From positions 62,001-126,000 of the forward strand of contig NZ_FWYF01000001.1 of the NCBI RefSeq assembly GCF_900176375.1: a stretch of DNA of 64,000 nt. Reading direction: 5' to 3'. The DNA is from Reichenbachiella faecimaris (GTDB lineage Bacteria; Bacteroidota; Bacteroidia; Cytophagales; Cyclobacteriaceae). Of this stretch, positions 18,243 through 26,957 are shown one piece after another. Made by a program: the position numbers and the translations under genes. A model generated the notes under the pieces. It saw only the letters and a program-made list of their open reading frames with translations. It did no database searches and had not been told where the DNA came from. Positions within the stretch are counted from its first letter, which is position 1, and every line of letters starts with the position of its first letter.

Positions 18243-19766
18243 ATGAAGAATAAAGTAAGAGATACCATATTAAAACGAAGCAGTTTTATCATTTTGATGT
18301 TGCTCATTCTAAGTGCCTTTGCTTTGCTTAGAATGCTTGCTACACATCAGGATATTGATGATGTTGCACGAATTGATTTGCCACTGGTTGAAATTCTGAC
18401 CCAAATAGAAACTAACCAATTAGAGCAATCTATTAATTTCGAAAGAGCCATAAGATATGCTGAAGAGTTTGACAAGCACCAGTTTGCCAGAGAAAATTTC
18501 CTGCGGGCGGATAGCACGTTTAGGTATCTGGCTGCGATTGTGGATCAAGATTTATTGGATGCAGATGAGCAGGTTCAACGAGCATTAAGGAATACAACTA
18601 GCAGTAGTCAGCTATCGAAACTCAGGACATTGGAGGTGGCGCTTACCAAGCTGGAATCTGAACACACCAGTTATGAAAATCATGCCATAGAAGTTATGGA
18701 GCTATTGGAAGAAGGTGATGTAGCATCTGCTATGTTGAAGTCTGATAAGGTAGAATCTGAAGAGAATGAATTTAACAGTCAGATTGAAGGTGTTTTGATG
18801 CGGTTAGAAATGTTCACGGAATCTCAAGTAGAATCCGTTGAGCAAGAAGAGGAGCTATCCATGCAGTGGATTGTAGTGTTAACCATCTTCTTCACCACGC
18901 TATCCCTAGTGGCAGTTTATACCTTTAGCTACAAAATATGGGTGCCTCTTGAGCAAATTAGAAAGGGAGCGGAAAGATTGGGTGCAGGTAATTTGGATAC
19001 ACGAATACAATTAAAACCAGAAAGTATTACGGAAGATTTGGTAGATGCCTTTAACAATATGGCAGATCGCTTACAGGATGCACAAGAAGAAATAGAAAGG
19101 TTTACGCATTTTTCTTACAGTACAGCACATGATTTGAAGGCTCCTGTGAATAATATGAAATCACTCATTGAAATGCTGGAGAACACAAAGATGGGTGACA
19201 ATAGCTATGATACCGTGCTGAAAAATGTAAAAAGAAGTGCGGATCAATTATCTATGACAGTAAATGCCTTGAATGATGTGAATCACCTTCGAGCTTCCCT
19301 AAATCAGGATGCCCAGATGGTTTCGTTCGACAAAGTTTTGGCTGAAGTGGCGCAAGGCATGCTTCAGGATATTAAAGATTCCAATGCAACATTTAGAAAG
19401 GACTTTTCAGCCTGCAAGCAAATCAACTACCCTCCATTGCACCTGAAGAGTATCATGCAGAATCTCCTTACAAATGCCGTGAAATATAAGAACCCAGAAA
19501 AGCCATTAGTGATAGAGATTAAAACTCTAGTGAATAAGGGCAGGGTTACGCTTGTAGTTAAAGACACTGGATTAGGTTTTGATGCTGTGAAATACAAGGA
19601 GGAGATCATGAAGCCATTTGTAAGGCTACATTCTCATGTAAATGGAAGTGGGCTAGGTATGTATATTATTAGCACGATTTTGAGTTATCATCATGGTGAA
19701 ATGATTGTAGATAGTCGTCCAAAACAAGGTGCCAAGTTTACTGTCCACCTAAATGAAATGGATTAA
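18243..19766 (+). CDS. Membrane sensor histidine kinase with HAMP domain
   Basis: A complete 507-residue kinase. Membrane helix 1 is at about 14-32, followed by a helical periplasmic sensor (about 35-205, CHASE3/four-helix-bundle-like and rich in Glu), membrane helix 2 (about 208-230), HAMP (about 230-283), a HisKA-like domain with H296 in TAHDLKAPVNN, and HATPase_c with LQNLLTNAVKYKN (N), VKDTGLGFD (G1) and GSGLGMYII (G2). There is no receiver or output domain in the protein and no response regulator gene beside it. It follows the DHp-terminated GAF-PAS gene by 33 bases, so the two are probably co-transcribed. The stop is shared with the convergent gene (TTAA). Confidence 0.92.
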   Translation: MKNKVRDTILKRSSFIILMLLILSAFALLRMLATHQDIDDVARIDLPLVEILTQIETNQLEQSINFERAIRYAEEFDKHQFARENFLRADSTFRYLAAIVDQDLLDADEQVQRALRNTTSSSQLSKLRTLEVALTKLESEHTSYENHAIEVMELLEEGDVASAMLKSDKVESEENEFNSQIEGVLMRLEMFTESQVESVEQEEELSMQWIVVLTIFFTTLSLVAVYTFSYKIWVPLEQIRKGAERLGAGNLDTRIQLKPESITEDLVDAFNNMADRLQDAQEEIERFTHFSYSTAHDLKAPVNNMKSLIEMLENTKMGDNSYDTVLKNVKRSADQLSMTVNALNDVNHLRASLNQDAQMVSFDKVLAEVAQGMLQDIKDSNATFRKDFSACKQINYPPLHLKSIMQNLLTNAVKYKNPEKPLVIEIKTLVNKGRVTLVVKDTGLGFDAVKYKEEIMKPFVRLHSHVNGSGLGMYIISTILSYHHGEMIVDSRPKQGAKFTVHLNEMD

Positions 19767-20338
19767 AAACCCGTACCTTCATTTTTTTCTTTAGGAACTT
19801 CCAAAGCGGTAGGATCCAATTCTTTGAGATGATGAATGTGTTCGTCTACGAGATCGACTCTTTCCGTAACTGCGTCTATATATAGAATGAGCTCATCCTC
19901 AAGAGCAGCAATATCTTTATCAAAGCCGCCACTATCTTTTTTTGCCAAATTCTTTTCAATATGAATTACTTTTTCGCATTCATTTTTGAGAAAGGCCACG
20001 AATTTTTTATTTGTATAGTCAGTCTCTAGGGTCACAATGTCATCCAATGTTTCCTTGGCCGCTGGATCAGCATTGGTGTCATACTTATCAGTAACAGTAA
20101 AATACAGAGTTGTATCATAGTGATGAATTTGACGAAGCAAATCCAATATCTCCTTCCTGTATGTTTTTGAATGACAGTACGTTTTCATTCCTTCATAGCT
20201 CTCCATTTTGAGCGCTTCAATATCCCAAGCTGTTCTTAATTCATCCACAATAAATATGATATCTCTGGGCTTCTTCTGAGCAAGAAGTGGCAATGAAATT
20301 AGAAGAAGAATTACGAGTATGGATGATCGGTTTTTCAT
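19763..20338 (-). CDS. Small exported protein of unknown function
   Basis: A 191-residue protein starting at the ATG at 20338, which gives a signal peptide ending LLAQ at about residue 21. The mature protein is highly charged and probably all helical (for example DIAALEDELILYIDAVTERVD), with two cysteines. I do not recognise the family. It is convergent with the HAMP kinase, sharing four bases of stop codon. A TAttTTTG box is present upstream on the minus strand at 20372-20379. Confidence 0.7.
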   Translation of the reverse strand: MKNRSSILVILLLISLPLLAQKKPRDIIFIVDELRTAWDIEALKMESYEGMKTYCHSKTYRKEILDLLRQIHHYDTTLYFTVTDKYDTNADPAAKETLDDIVTLETDYTNKKFVAFLKNECEKVIHIEKNLAKKDSGGFDKDIAALEDELILYIDAVTERVDLVDEHIHHLKELDPTALEVPKEKNEGTGF

Positions 20339-20371
20339 GAGTTTTTTTGAGTTACACGAATTCAATTTAAT

Positions 20372-20379
20372 CAAAAATA
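20372..20379 (-). promoter_or_regulatory. Candidate -7 box (TAttTTTG) for the small exported protein
   Basis: The minus strand reads TATTTTTG, 33 bases before the ATG at 20338. There is no clear -33 partner. Confidence 0.35.
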
Positions 20380-20528
20380 GAATTTATATACTTAATGCTT
20401 AGGGTTGATTGATATAAAAATCCATAAGTGTCACTTGTATGTCTTTTCATAATCTCTAGTGAAATTGAAGCTGTGCCTGTTTTTAATAAAGATTTCTTAT
20501 TTTGCAGTTGCATCAACCAATTATCACT

Positions 20529-22442
20529 ATGAGAATATTCTGTATTATTATTTTAAGTTGTCTATTTGCGGTTAATCTTCAGGCTCAAAATTTTGTTGAA
20601 GCTTTCAAAGATGGAGGGAAATACTTTAAACATGCGAGATATGACGAAGCCATAGAAAAATTCAACGAGGCGTTGAAATACAATAATAGATCAGATAAGG
20701 CATGGTTTTATCTAGCCATGTCATTCAAGCGTAATGATCAGCCTGAGCAGGCTTCAATTGCATTTGAAAAGCTCAGAGCAGTTAATCCTGATTATAACCC
20801 GGCACAATATTTTGAGGGTGGTGAGGTATTTATCGAGTTGAACAGGTTATCAAGGGCTGAAAGATATTATGAGAAATTTTTGGCAGATTATCCAGATATT
20901 CCGAACAACACCTTAAAAAGGCATGAAGCCAAAAATAGACTGGTTTACGCTCAGAAGAGCAATGAAGTGAGAGAACAGCCAAACGCTACCTCCGAACCTG
21001 AATTGGTATCACAGCTAAATAGTAATTCAAATGACTATGCCCCACAAGTAAACCCTATGGGCACCAGACTCTATTTTACTAGTGTTCGTCAAGGTGGCTT
21101 TGATAACGTGCAAGATAGCTCAAGAGCGAACCATTATGGTGAAGATATATATGTTTCGAATCTCAAGAATGGTGCATGGAGTACACCCATAATGTTGCCC
21201 GAGCCTATCAATTCGATTAATGACGACTTTGGTTCAGCTTTTACAGGTGATGGTCAGACCATGGTATATGTAAGATGTGGAGGTGAAGAAAGTGTAGGTA
21301 ATTGTGACCTCTACATCACCACACTTGACGGCACTAAATGGTCAGAGCCTGTAAATATGGGTAATGTGGTAAATAGTAAAGACTGGGAATCTCAACCCAC
21401 AATAAGTTCTGACGGTACTCGAATCATTTTTACCTCATCACGGGATGGTGGCTATGGTGGCGCGGATTTGTATATGACGGAGCTAAATCATTTGGGAGAT
21501 TGGGGAATCCCTCAAAATCTAGGAAGTACTATTAATACGCCATTAAGCGATAATAGCCCTTTTCTGGCAGCTGATGGTAAAACTTTGTACTATGCCACCA
21601 GTGGACATCCAGGCCATGGTGGTGTTGATATTTTTTATAGTGTATTTGAGAATGGAAAATGGGCTACACCAATCAACTTAGGAGCACCAATCAACTCATC
21701 TGGAGAAGATAAAAATTTCAGTATTTCTGGTTCAGGAGATGCGTACTTCTCATCATCTAGAGTGGGTGATAGCTACAATATATACAAGACCGATCTGCCG
21801 GATTATTTAAAACCAAAACCAACTGCTGTTATTGAGGGTATTGTAGCGAATGCTAATACAGAAGAGCCCTTGGGAGCATTAGTAATGATTGAAGATATTG
21901 ATACAGGGGAGCTTATTGCGATTAACAAGAGTAACTCAGAAAGCGGAGAATACTTAGTGGTGCTACCTGCTGGTAGAAATTACAGTGTTTCTGCGAGTAG
22001 GGATGGTTATTTTTTCTATTCTCAAAGCTTTGACTTGCCAAAAGACACCACTTATCAAGAGATTACAAAAAACATCAACTTAGAGCCGATCGAAAAAGGT
22101 ACTAAAGTGGTGCTGAACAATATTTTCTTTGAATCTGGCAGAGCAGAATTGAAGCCAATCAGTTACGTTGAATTGAATAAGGCAGTAGAATTAATGCAGC
22201 AGAATGGAACCATGGTGATTGAAGTAGGTGGACATACAGATAATCTTGGTTCGGAAGAAGCTAACCAGAGACTCTCACAGGCAAGAGCAGATGCCGTAGT
22301 AAAGTATTTGAAATTAGCTGGAGTAGAAGAAGCTCGCCTTCAAGCCAAGGGATATGGAGAGTCTGTGCCGCTAGAAGATAACAGTACTGCAGAAGGTCGT
22401 AAAGCTAATCGCAGAACAGAGTTCGTAATTGTTGAATTCTAA
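20529..22442 (+). CDS. PorE-like protein: TPR, beta-propeller, CRD and OmpA C-terminal domain
   Basis: A 637-residue exported protein with signal peptide 1-20. The order of domains is TPR (about 25-130), a PD40/WD40-type propeller (about 155-425, repeated DGTRIIFTSSRDGG-like blades), a carboxypeptidase regulatory domain (about 432-515) and OmpA_C peptidoglycan-binding (about 530-637, with GGHTDNLGSEEANQRLSQAR). This is the domain order reported for PorE (PG1058) of the P. gingivalis type IX secretion system, which anchors that machine to peptidoglycan. Bacteroidota often carry several such proteins, so this may be a paralogue rather than the T9SS subunit. The ATG at 20529 gives the signal peptide; an upstream start at 20502 does not. 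No other por genes are adjacent. Confidence 0.87.
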   Translation: MRIFCIIILSCLFAVNLQAQNFVEAFKDGGKYFKHARYDEAIEKFNEALKYNNRSDKAWFYLAMSFKRNDQPEQASIAFEKLRAVNPDYNPAQYFEGGEVFIELNRLSRAERYYEKFLADYPDIPNNTLKRHEAKNRLVYAQKSNEVREQPNATSEPELVSQLNSNSNDYAPQVNPMGTRLYFTSVRQGGFDNVQDSSRANHYGEDIYVSNLKNGAWSTPIMLPEPINSINDDFGSAFTGDGQTMVYVRCGGEESVGNCDLYITTLDGTKWSEPVNMGNVVNSKDWESQPTISSDGTRIIFTSSRDGGYGGADLYMTELNHLGDWGIPQNLGSTINTPLSDNSPFLAADGKTLYYATSGHPGHGGVDIFYSVFENGKWATPINLGAPINSSGEDKNFSISGSGDAYFSSSRVGDSYNIYKTDLPDYLKPKPTAVIEGIVANANTEEPLGALVMIEDIDTGELIAINKSNSESGEYLVVLPAGRNYSVSASRDGYFFYSQSFDLPKDTTYQEITKNINLEPIEKGTKVVLNNIFFESGRAELKPISYVELNKAVELMQQNGTMVIEVGGHTDNLGSEEANQRLSQARADAVVKYLKLAGVEEARLQAKGYGESVPLEDNSTAEGRKANRRTEFVIVEF

Positions 22443-22465
22443 ATCACAAGGGATCTTTGTAAGCC

Positions 22466-22541
22466 AACTAAAAATGTAGGTTCTTTTTTATCAAAGGATT
22501 TTGATTTATCTTTTGTGAACGAGGTACTTACATTTTTAGTT
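22466..22541. repeat. 13-bp perfect inverted repeat between the PorE-like and Reg_prop kinase genes
   Basis: The arms are AACTAAAAATGTA at 22466-22478 and TACATTTTTAGTT at 22529-22541, separated by 50 bases that include a T6 run. It fills the gap between two same-strand genes. It could be a long-loop terminator or a regulatory structure; it is not a typical intrinsic terminator. Confidence 0.45.
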
Positions 22542-22558
22542 AGTTAAAAAAGTCATGC

Positions 22559-25500
22559 ATGAGATTACTCCTTGTTTTTTTAGTCTTTAGTTTTTTTGTA
22601 ACGGTAGTTGCAAAAGGACAAGGCAGTACTTTCGACCCAAAAGAGCCTATACAAAACTTTAGTCTGACACAGTGGACAGCTGAAGACGGACTTTCATCCA
22701 ATAATCTTACAAACGTATTTCAAGACAGTAGAGGCTTGCTATGGGTTACTTCATTCAATGGAGTAATGATCTATGATGGTGAGCGAATCGAAGTGTATGA
22801 CATAAATAATCTTGACCTATTAGAAACAGATGGCTTTTATACTGTTGTTGAAGACGATGATGGTGTGATTTACTTAGGTTCTCAAGGAAGTAGCATAATC
22901 AGCTATTCAAATAGTCGTTTTTCTGAACTTGAGATTTCTTCTGGTTCTTTACCAAAGTCCGTGCCGTCATTGCTAGTAAGCAAATCTGGGACACTTTATG
23001 TGGGTAGCAATAATCAAGGCTTGTTCAAACTAGAGAATGGAATAGCTTCACAAGTAGATGTTCCAATGCTCAATAAAAGTACCATCAGTAATATTAAGGA
23101 AGATGGAGAAGGTAAACTTTGGGTTGCCACTGAAGGCCAAGGTCTGTTTGGCCTTAGAGATGAACAAGTAGAATCTCATTATTCAATAAAAAATGGACTG
23201 CTTGATGATTATGTGGAGAGCTTGATTTGCACAAGTAATGGATATACGATGGTTGCCACTACTCAAGGGTTGCAATTTGTTGATGATCATGGGCAACTCA
23301 ATGAAGTGAAAGGTTTGACCAACGTTTATATTAATTACCTACAGGTAGATGAGTGGAATTCTGTATGGGCAGGAACGGAAAACGGACTAGCCAGGTGGTC
23401 ACCAATGAGTGATAAAGTGGATTGGGTTTATGGGAAGAGTGGTATTGATTTAGTACGAATCAGTTCGATCATAAAGGACGAAGAGAATAGCCTGTGGTTG
23501 ACCTCTAGCAGGACTGGCTTGATGAGATTAAAAGAAAGCCAGCTATCCAACCTGACCCAACCCAATATATCTAGCAATAGAGTCAATATAATTCACGAAT
23601 CTTGGAACGGTAAGTTGTATATAGGAACGGATCAGAACCTCCTTGATATCTATGATGGCTCATCATTTAGCAAGTTGGAAATTAACACTGATCTAGGGGG
23701 TAATGGGGTGCGTGATATATATCATGATCGTGATGGTTCCTTGTGGCTGGCCACTTATGTGGGAATCATACATAAGATGGGAAATAGAGAAACACTTTAT
23801 TCGACCGCGAACGGAATGCCAGCCAATAATTTCCGAACAGTTATCAAAGACAAAAATGGATTTTTTTGGTTTGGATCAAGGTCAGGTGGCTTAGTGAAGT
23901 TTGCAGATGGTCAGATTCTGGAAATCTTAAACAACCAAAATAAACTAGAATCTAATTTCATTTTGAGCGCAACAGAATCAAAGAATGGTGATTTGTATAT
24001 TGGAACTCACAGTGGTGGGATGACCATACTGAAGCCTTCTGGACAGACCATTACATACCATTTAAAAGAAGATGATTCAGGCGTGTTGCTGTTTAACATT
24101 GATTTGATTTCTGACTCAGAAGCATTAATTACTGCGAATATTGGTTTGATACACTTTTATGAAGATAGTTTGAGATTGATTGATTTGGCGATTGATCAAA
24201 GAAGTAAGACATATTTTGATCTTGTAGATGATGAGAAAGAGAATTTTTGGATGACCTCAAACCTTGGAATTTTACAAATCGAAAAGTCTCAATGGAAACA
24301 ATATCGTGATGGAAAAATAGAAGAATTGCCTTATATCCTTTTGGATGAGAATGATGGAATGAATAACAAGGAATGTACGGGAGCAACACGATCGTTATTA
24401 ACCGCTCAAGGGAAGATTATGATTCCTACGCTTGGTGGTGTTTGTGAAGTTAACCCTACCGGACTTAAAGATGGTGAGCGGAAGCCAAGGCTATGTATTA
24501 GAAATGTTTTGGTGGATAGTGAGTCACTACGGATTGACGAAGACCAAACGGTCATAGAGGCAGGTGCACTCAGGTATATTTTTGAGTTTGCTGTACTAAG
24601 TTATGCTGCTCCCGAACGAAATCAATTTAGATACAATCTGGAAGGATTTGAAAAGGAGTGGAGTGACCCTGTTTATGATGGACGGGTCGAATACACTAAT
24701 TTGCCTCCAGGCAAATACACTTTTAAAGTAATAGGGGCAAATGAAAGTAACATTTGGAACACAGAGCCAGTCAGTTTTACTTTTCGGGTGAAGCCATTTT
24801 TTTATCAGACCATCTGGTTTTACTTATTAGTAGTACTTTTTATTATTGGTCTATTTCTGATCATATACAAATGGAGAATTTCATTTATAAATAGGCAAAA
24901 CATAGAACTCAAAAAGGTCAATGCCGAATTGGACAGATTTGTTTATAGTGCATCTCACGAAATCAGGTCTCCTCTTGCTTCCATCTTAGGGTTGATCAAC
25001 TTAGCAAGAATGGGTGAGGTCGAAAAACAACACCAGTATTTTGATCATATCGAAAAGAGCGTCAACAGGTTAGATGATTTTATTCAGGACATCGTAGATT
25101 ATTCTAGGAATGCACGCCTGGGAATTGAAGTTGATGAAGTAGATTTTGAAACCACTATATCGAATATATTGGCTGACATCAGCCATACCAAAAATTTTGA
25201 TATCATAAGATGCAATACAAAATATACATTGGAGGGCAAATTTTATAGCGATTCCAAACGACTCAAAGTGGTTCTAAGCAACATCATAACCAATGCCTTT
25301 AAACATCATACACCAGATAGAGTTGATGACCCGTTTGTTTCCATTGAGGTGTCAAACGTCAAGAAAGACGTGAAAATACAAGTTGTAGATAATGGCCCGG
25401 GAATAGAGAAAAAGGATCAATCAAAGGTTTTTAATATGTTCTACAGAGCAACAACAGCCAGTGAGGGCTCAGGATTGGGACTTTATATTGTAGAGGAGAC

Positions 25501-25603
25501 CTTGGAGAAAATTCATGGCATCATAGAAATTCAATCGAAAAAAGATGAAGGAACCTCTTTTGTGATTACACTAAGAAATCTTGCCGCATTACATAAAAAA
25601 TAG
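22559..25603 (+). CDS. Reg_prop beta-propeller sensor histidine kinase
   Basis: A 1014-residue kinase. After a signal peptide (about 1-20) come Reg_prop repeats forming two seven-bladed propellers (about 40-640; repeated LWVTS, LWVATEGQG and FWFGSRSGG blade ends). A Y_Y_Y domain follows (about 665-740, FRYNLEGFEKEWSD), then a membrane helix (about 755-778), HisKA with H800 in SASHEIRSPLASILG, and HATPase_c with SNIITNAFKHHT, VVDNGPGIE and GSGLGLYIVEE. In Bacteroides such sensors detect glycan fragments and are hybrids with a receiver and an AraC domain. This one stops after the ATPase domain, so its response regulator must be separate. The next gene, a carbohydrate deacetylase, may be functionally linked. 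Confidence 0.92.
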   Translation: MRLLLVFLVFSFFVTVVAKGQGSTFDPKEPIQNFSLTQWTAEDGLSSNNLTNVFQDSRGLLWVTSFNGVMIYDGERIEVYDINNLDLLETDGFYTVVEDDDGVIYLGSQGSSIISYSNSRFSELEISSGSLPKSVPSLLVSKSGTLYVGSNNQGLFKLENGIASQVDVPMLNKSTISNIKEDGEGKLWVATEGQGLFGLRDEQVESHYSIKNGLLDDYVESLICTSNGYTMVATTQGLQFVDDHGQLNEVKGLTNVYINYLQVDEWNSVWAGTENGLARWSPMSDKVDWVYGKSGIDLVRISSIIKDEENSLWLTSSRTGLMRLKESQLSNLTQPNISSNRVNIIHESWNGKLYIGTDQNLLDIYDGSSFSKLEINTDLGGNGVRDIYHDRDGSLWLATYVGIIHKMGNRETLYSTANGMPANNFRTVIKDKNGFFWFGSRSGGLVKFADGQILEILNNQNKLESNFILSATESKNGDLYIGTHSGGMTILKPSGQTITYHLKEDDSGVLLFNIDLISDSEALITANIGLIHFYEDSLRLIDLAIDQRSKTYFDLVDDEKENFWMTSNLGILQIEKSQWKQYRDGKIEELPYILLDENDGMNNKECTGATRSLLTAQGKIMIPTLGGVCEVNPTGLKDGERKPRLCIRNVLVDSESLRIDEDQTVIEAGALRYIFEFAVLSYAAPERNQFRYNLEGFEKEWSDPVYDGRVEYTNLPPGKYTFKVIGANESNIWNTEPVSFTFRVKPFFYQTIWFYLLVVLFIIGLFLIIYKWRISFINRQNIELKKVNAELDRFVYSASHEIRSPLASILGLINLARMGEVEKQHQYFDHIEKSVNRLDDFIQDIVDYSRNARLGIEVDEVDFETTISNILADISHTKNFDIIRCNTKYTLEGKFYSDSKRLKVVLSNIITNAFKHHTPDRVDDPFVSIEVSNVKKDVKIQVVDNGPGIEKKDQSKVFNMFYRATTASEGSGLGLYIVEETLEKIHGIIEIQSKKDEGTSFVITLRNLAALHKK

Positions 25604-25664
25604 AGTAACTTAAAATAGCATTGAGGAGATGCTGTTAATAGAAATGATTTAAAAAACATAGCCC

Positions 25665-26651
25665 ATGAATAAGGTCATTTTTACAGCGGATGACTACGGA
25701 GCCATACCTGCTATAGACGAAGGAATTATTAAAGCAGTAAATGCTGGTAAAATTAACTCTGTTGCTGCGTTTTCAAATCACGATCATTTTGAAACCAAAA
25801 TTAAAAAACTGCAAGACGCTTGTGCTGAAAAAACTTTTGAAATAGGTTGTCATCTGACGATCTCTTCAGGCAAACCCGTCTCTGGAAGAAAGATTGGGCT
25901 ATTGACAAGGTCGGGTACACTGAGCTTGCGTAAAGGAAAGTACTTTAAAAAGTACACTCAGATGCGCAGGTCTAAGCATACTGATCGTGAACTTAATGAT
26001 TTGCACTATGAACTAAGTAAACAAGTAGAGCAGTTTGATCGATACAATGTACCCATTACCAATTTGAGTAGTCATCACAACACACTGTTTTTCTTTCAGG
26101 ATTTTCATGAAATATTTTTCAAAGTCGCACAAGAAAACGGCCTGGCGGTTCGCTCACCACTAAACATTCCCAAGGCAATGAACGACCTCTATATATCCAT
26201 GGTCGTACTAAGAATGTTTGATAATATGAGCAAAGAAAACCGAAAGTGCATTTTAAACCACTCACGCAATATGAGAACATTTCTTGCTCATTTCGAAGCA
26301 TTGCCTAAAATGCCTATTGCATTAAATACCGTGCACTATGGCCCATTGGCATTGCCTACTAATAATCTAAACAATGAGGAAATAAGCTCCTTTGCTGACG
26401 AAAAGAACCTGGCACTTAGAGAAGACCTGAGTGTGGAGGCACCTGAAGAAGAAGTCATGGAGTATGTGTTTCATCTTATAGATGATGACTACGCCAAATT
26501 AGGTGAGTATTGCAATCAAACAAAATTTTCTAAATCAAAATATACAGGTATAGATTCTAGCTATTTTGATAGTAGAATGGCAGAACAAAGGGCACTTCTT
26601 AACTTTGACCTGTCTGCATTGGTGTCTTTCGAGTCCTGGAAGAACCTTTAA
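25665..26651 (+). CDS. ChbG/YdjC-family carbohydrate deacetylase
   Basis: A 328-residue cytosolic enzyme of the YdjC/ChbG/HpnK fold. The N-terminal metal motif is FTADDYG (D9/D10), followed by GCHLTI, LSSHHNTL with paired histidines, and a C-terminal VHYGPLALP region. The family uses a divalent metal to remove acetyl groups from N-acetylglucosamine-containing oligosaccharides or related sugars. It lies 61 bases after the Reg_prop kinase on the same strand, so co-expression is possible. It is somewhat longer than ChbG (about 250 residues), with an extended middle. The exact substrate is not readable. Confidence 0.82.
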   Translation: MNKVIFTADDYGAIPAIDEGIIKAVNAGKINSVAAFSNHDHFETKIKKLQDACAEKTFEIGCHLTISSGKPVSGRKIGLLTRSGTLSLRKGKYFKKYTQMRRSKHTDRELNDLHYELSKQVEQFDRYNVPITNLSSHHNTLFFFQDFHEIFFKVAQENGLAVRSPLNIPKAMNDLYISMVVLRMFDNMSKENRKCILNHSRNMRTFLAHFEALPKMPIALNTVHYGPLALPTNNLNNEEISSFADEKNLALREDLSVEAPEEEVMEYVFHLIDDDYAKLGEYCNQTKFSKSKYTGIDSSYFDSRMAEQRALLNFDLSALVSFESWKNL

Positions 26652-26957
26652 GATTAACTTCTACCTAGTGAAAATAAGAGTCAGGTATACACCTGTCCGA
26701 GTTTTTGGTAATGTGCCAATAAGAGTAAAAAACGCAATATTTTTCACTAGGTAAATTGCCGTTATGATATCTAGGTGATTATGCCTATATATTTCATATA
26801 TAAATTCAAACTATTGTAAATCATGGAGTATATATCTATCTTATAAATGATGATCTGAGAAATCATCATAATAAAGAAGCAAAAAACACCTTTTACAGCA
26901 GCTGAGATTAATTGATTTGGATGTTTAGTTCAATTTCTAACACTAAGTCTATTTCAA
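26652..26957. other. Intergenic region, 306 bases
   Basis: No gene is supported here. It holds the inverted repeat at 26663-26752 and the leader of the giant surface protein gene. I found no TAnnTTTG box at a convincing position. Confidence 0.6.
26663..26752. repeat. 12-bp perfect inverted repeat with nested palindrome
   Basis: The arms are ACCTAGTGAAAA at 26663-26674 and TTTTCACTAGGT at 26741-26752, 66 bases apart. The enclosed segment contains a second palindrome, CAGGT-atac-ACCTG (about 26682-26695), and a direct repeat AATAAGAGT. It starts 12 bases after the deacetylase stop. It may be a structured RNA, a terminator-like element or a remnant of a small mobile element. No coding capacity is seen inside. 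Confidence 0.5.

Noticed and set aside
22559-25603. A PorZ-like T9SS component, because of two periplasmic propellers.
   Set aside because: The C-terminus is a full HisKA/HATPase kinase and there is no sorting domain, so it is a Reg_prop sensor kinase.
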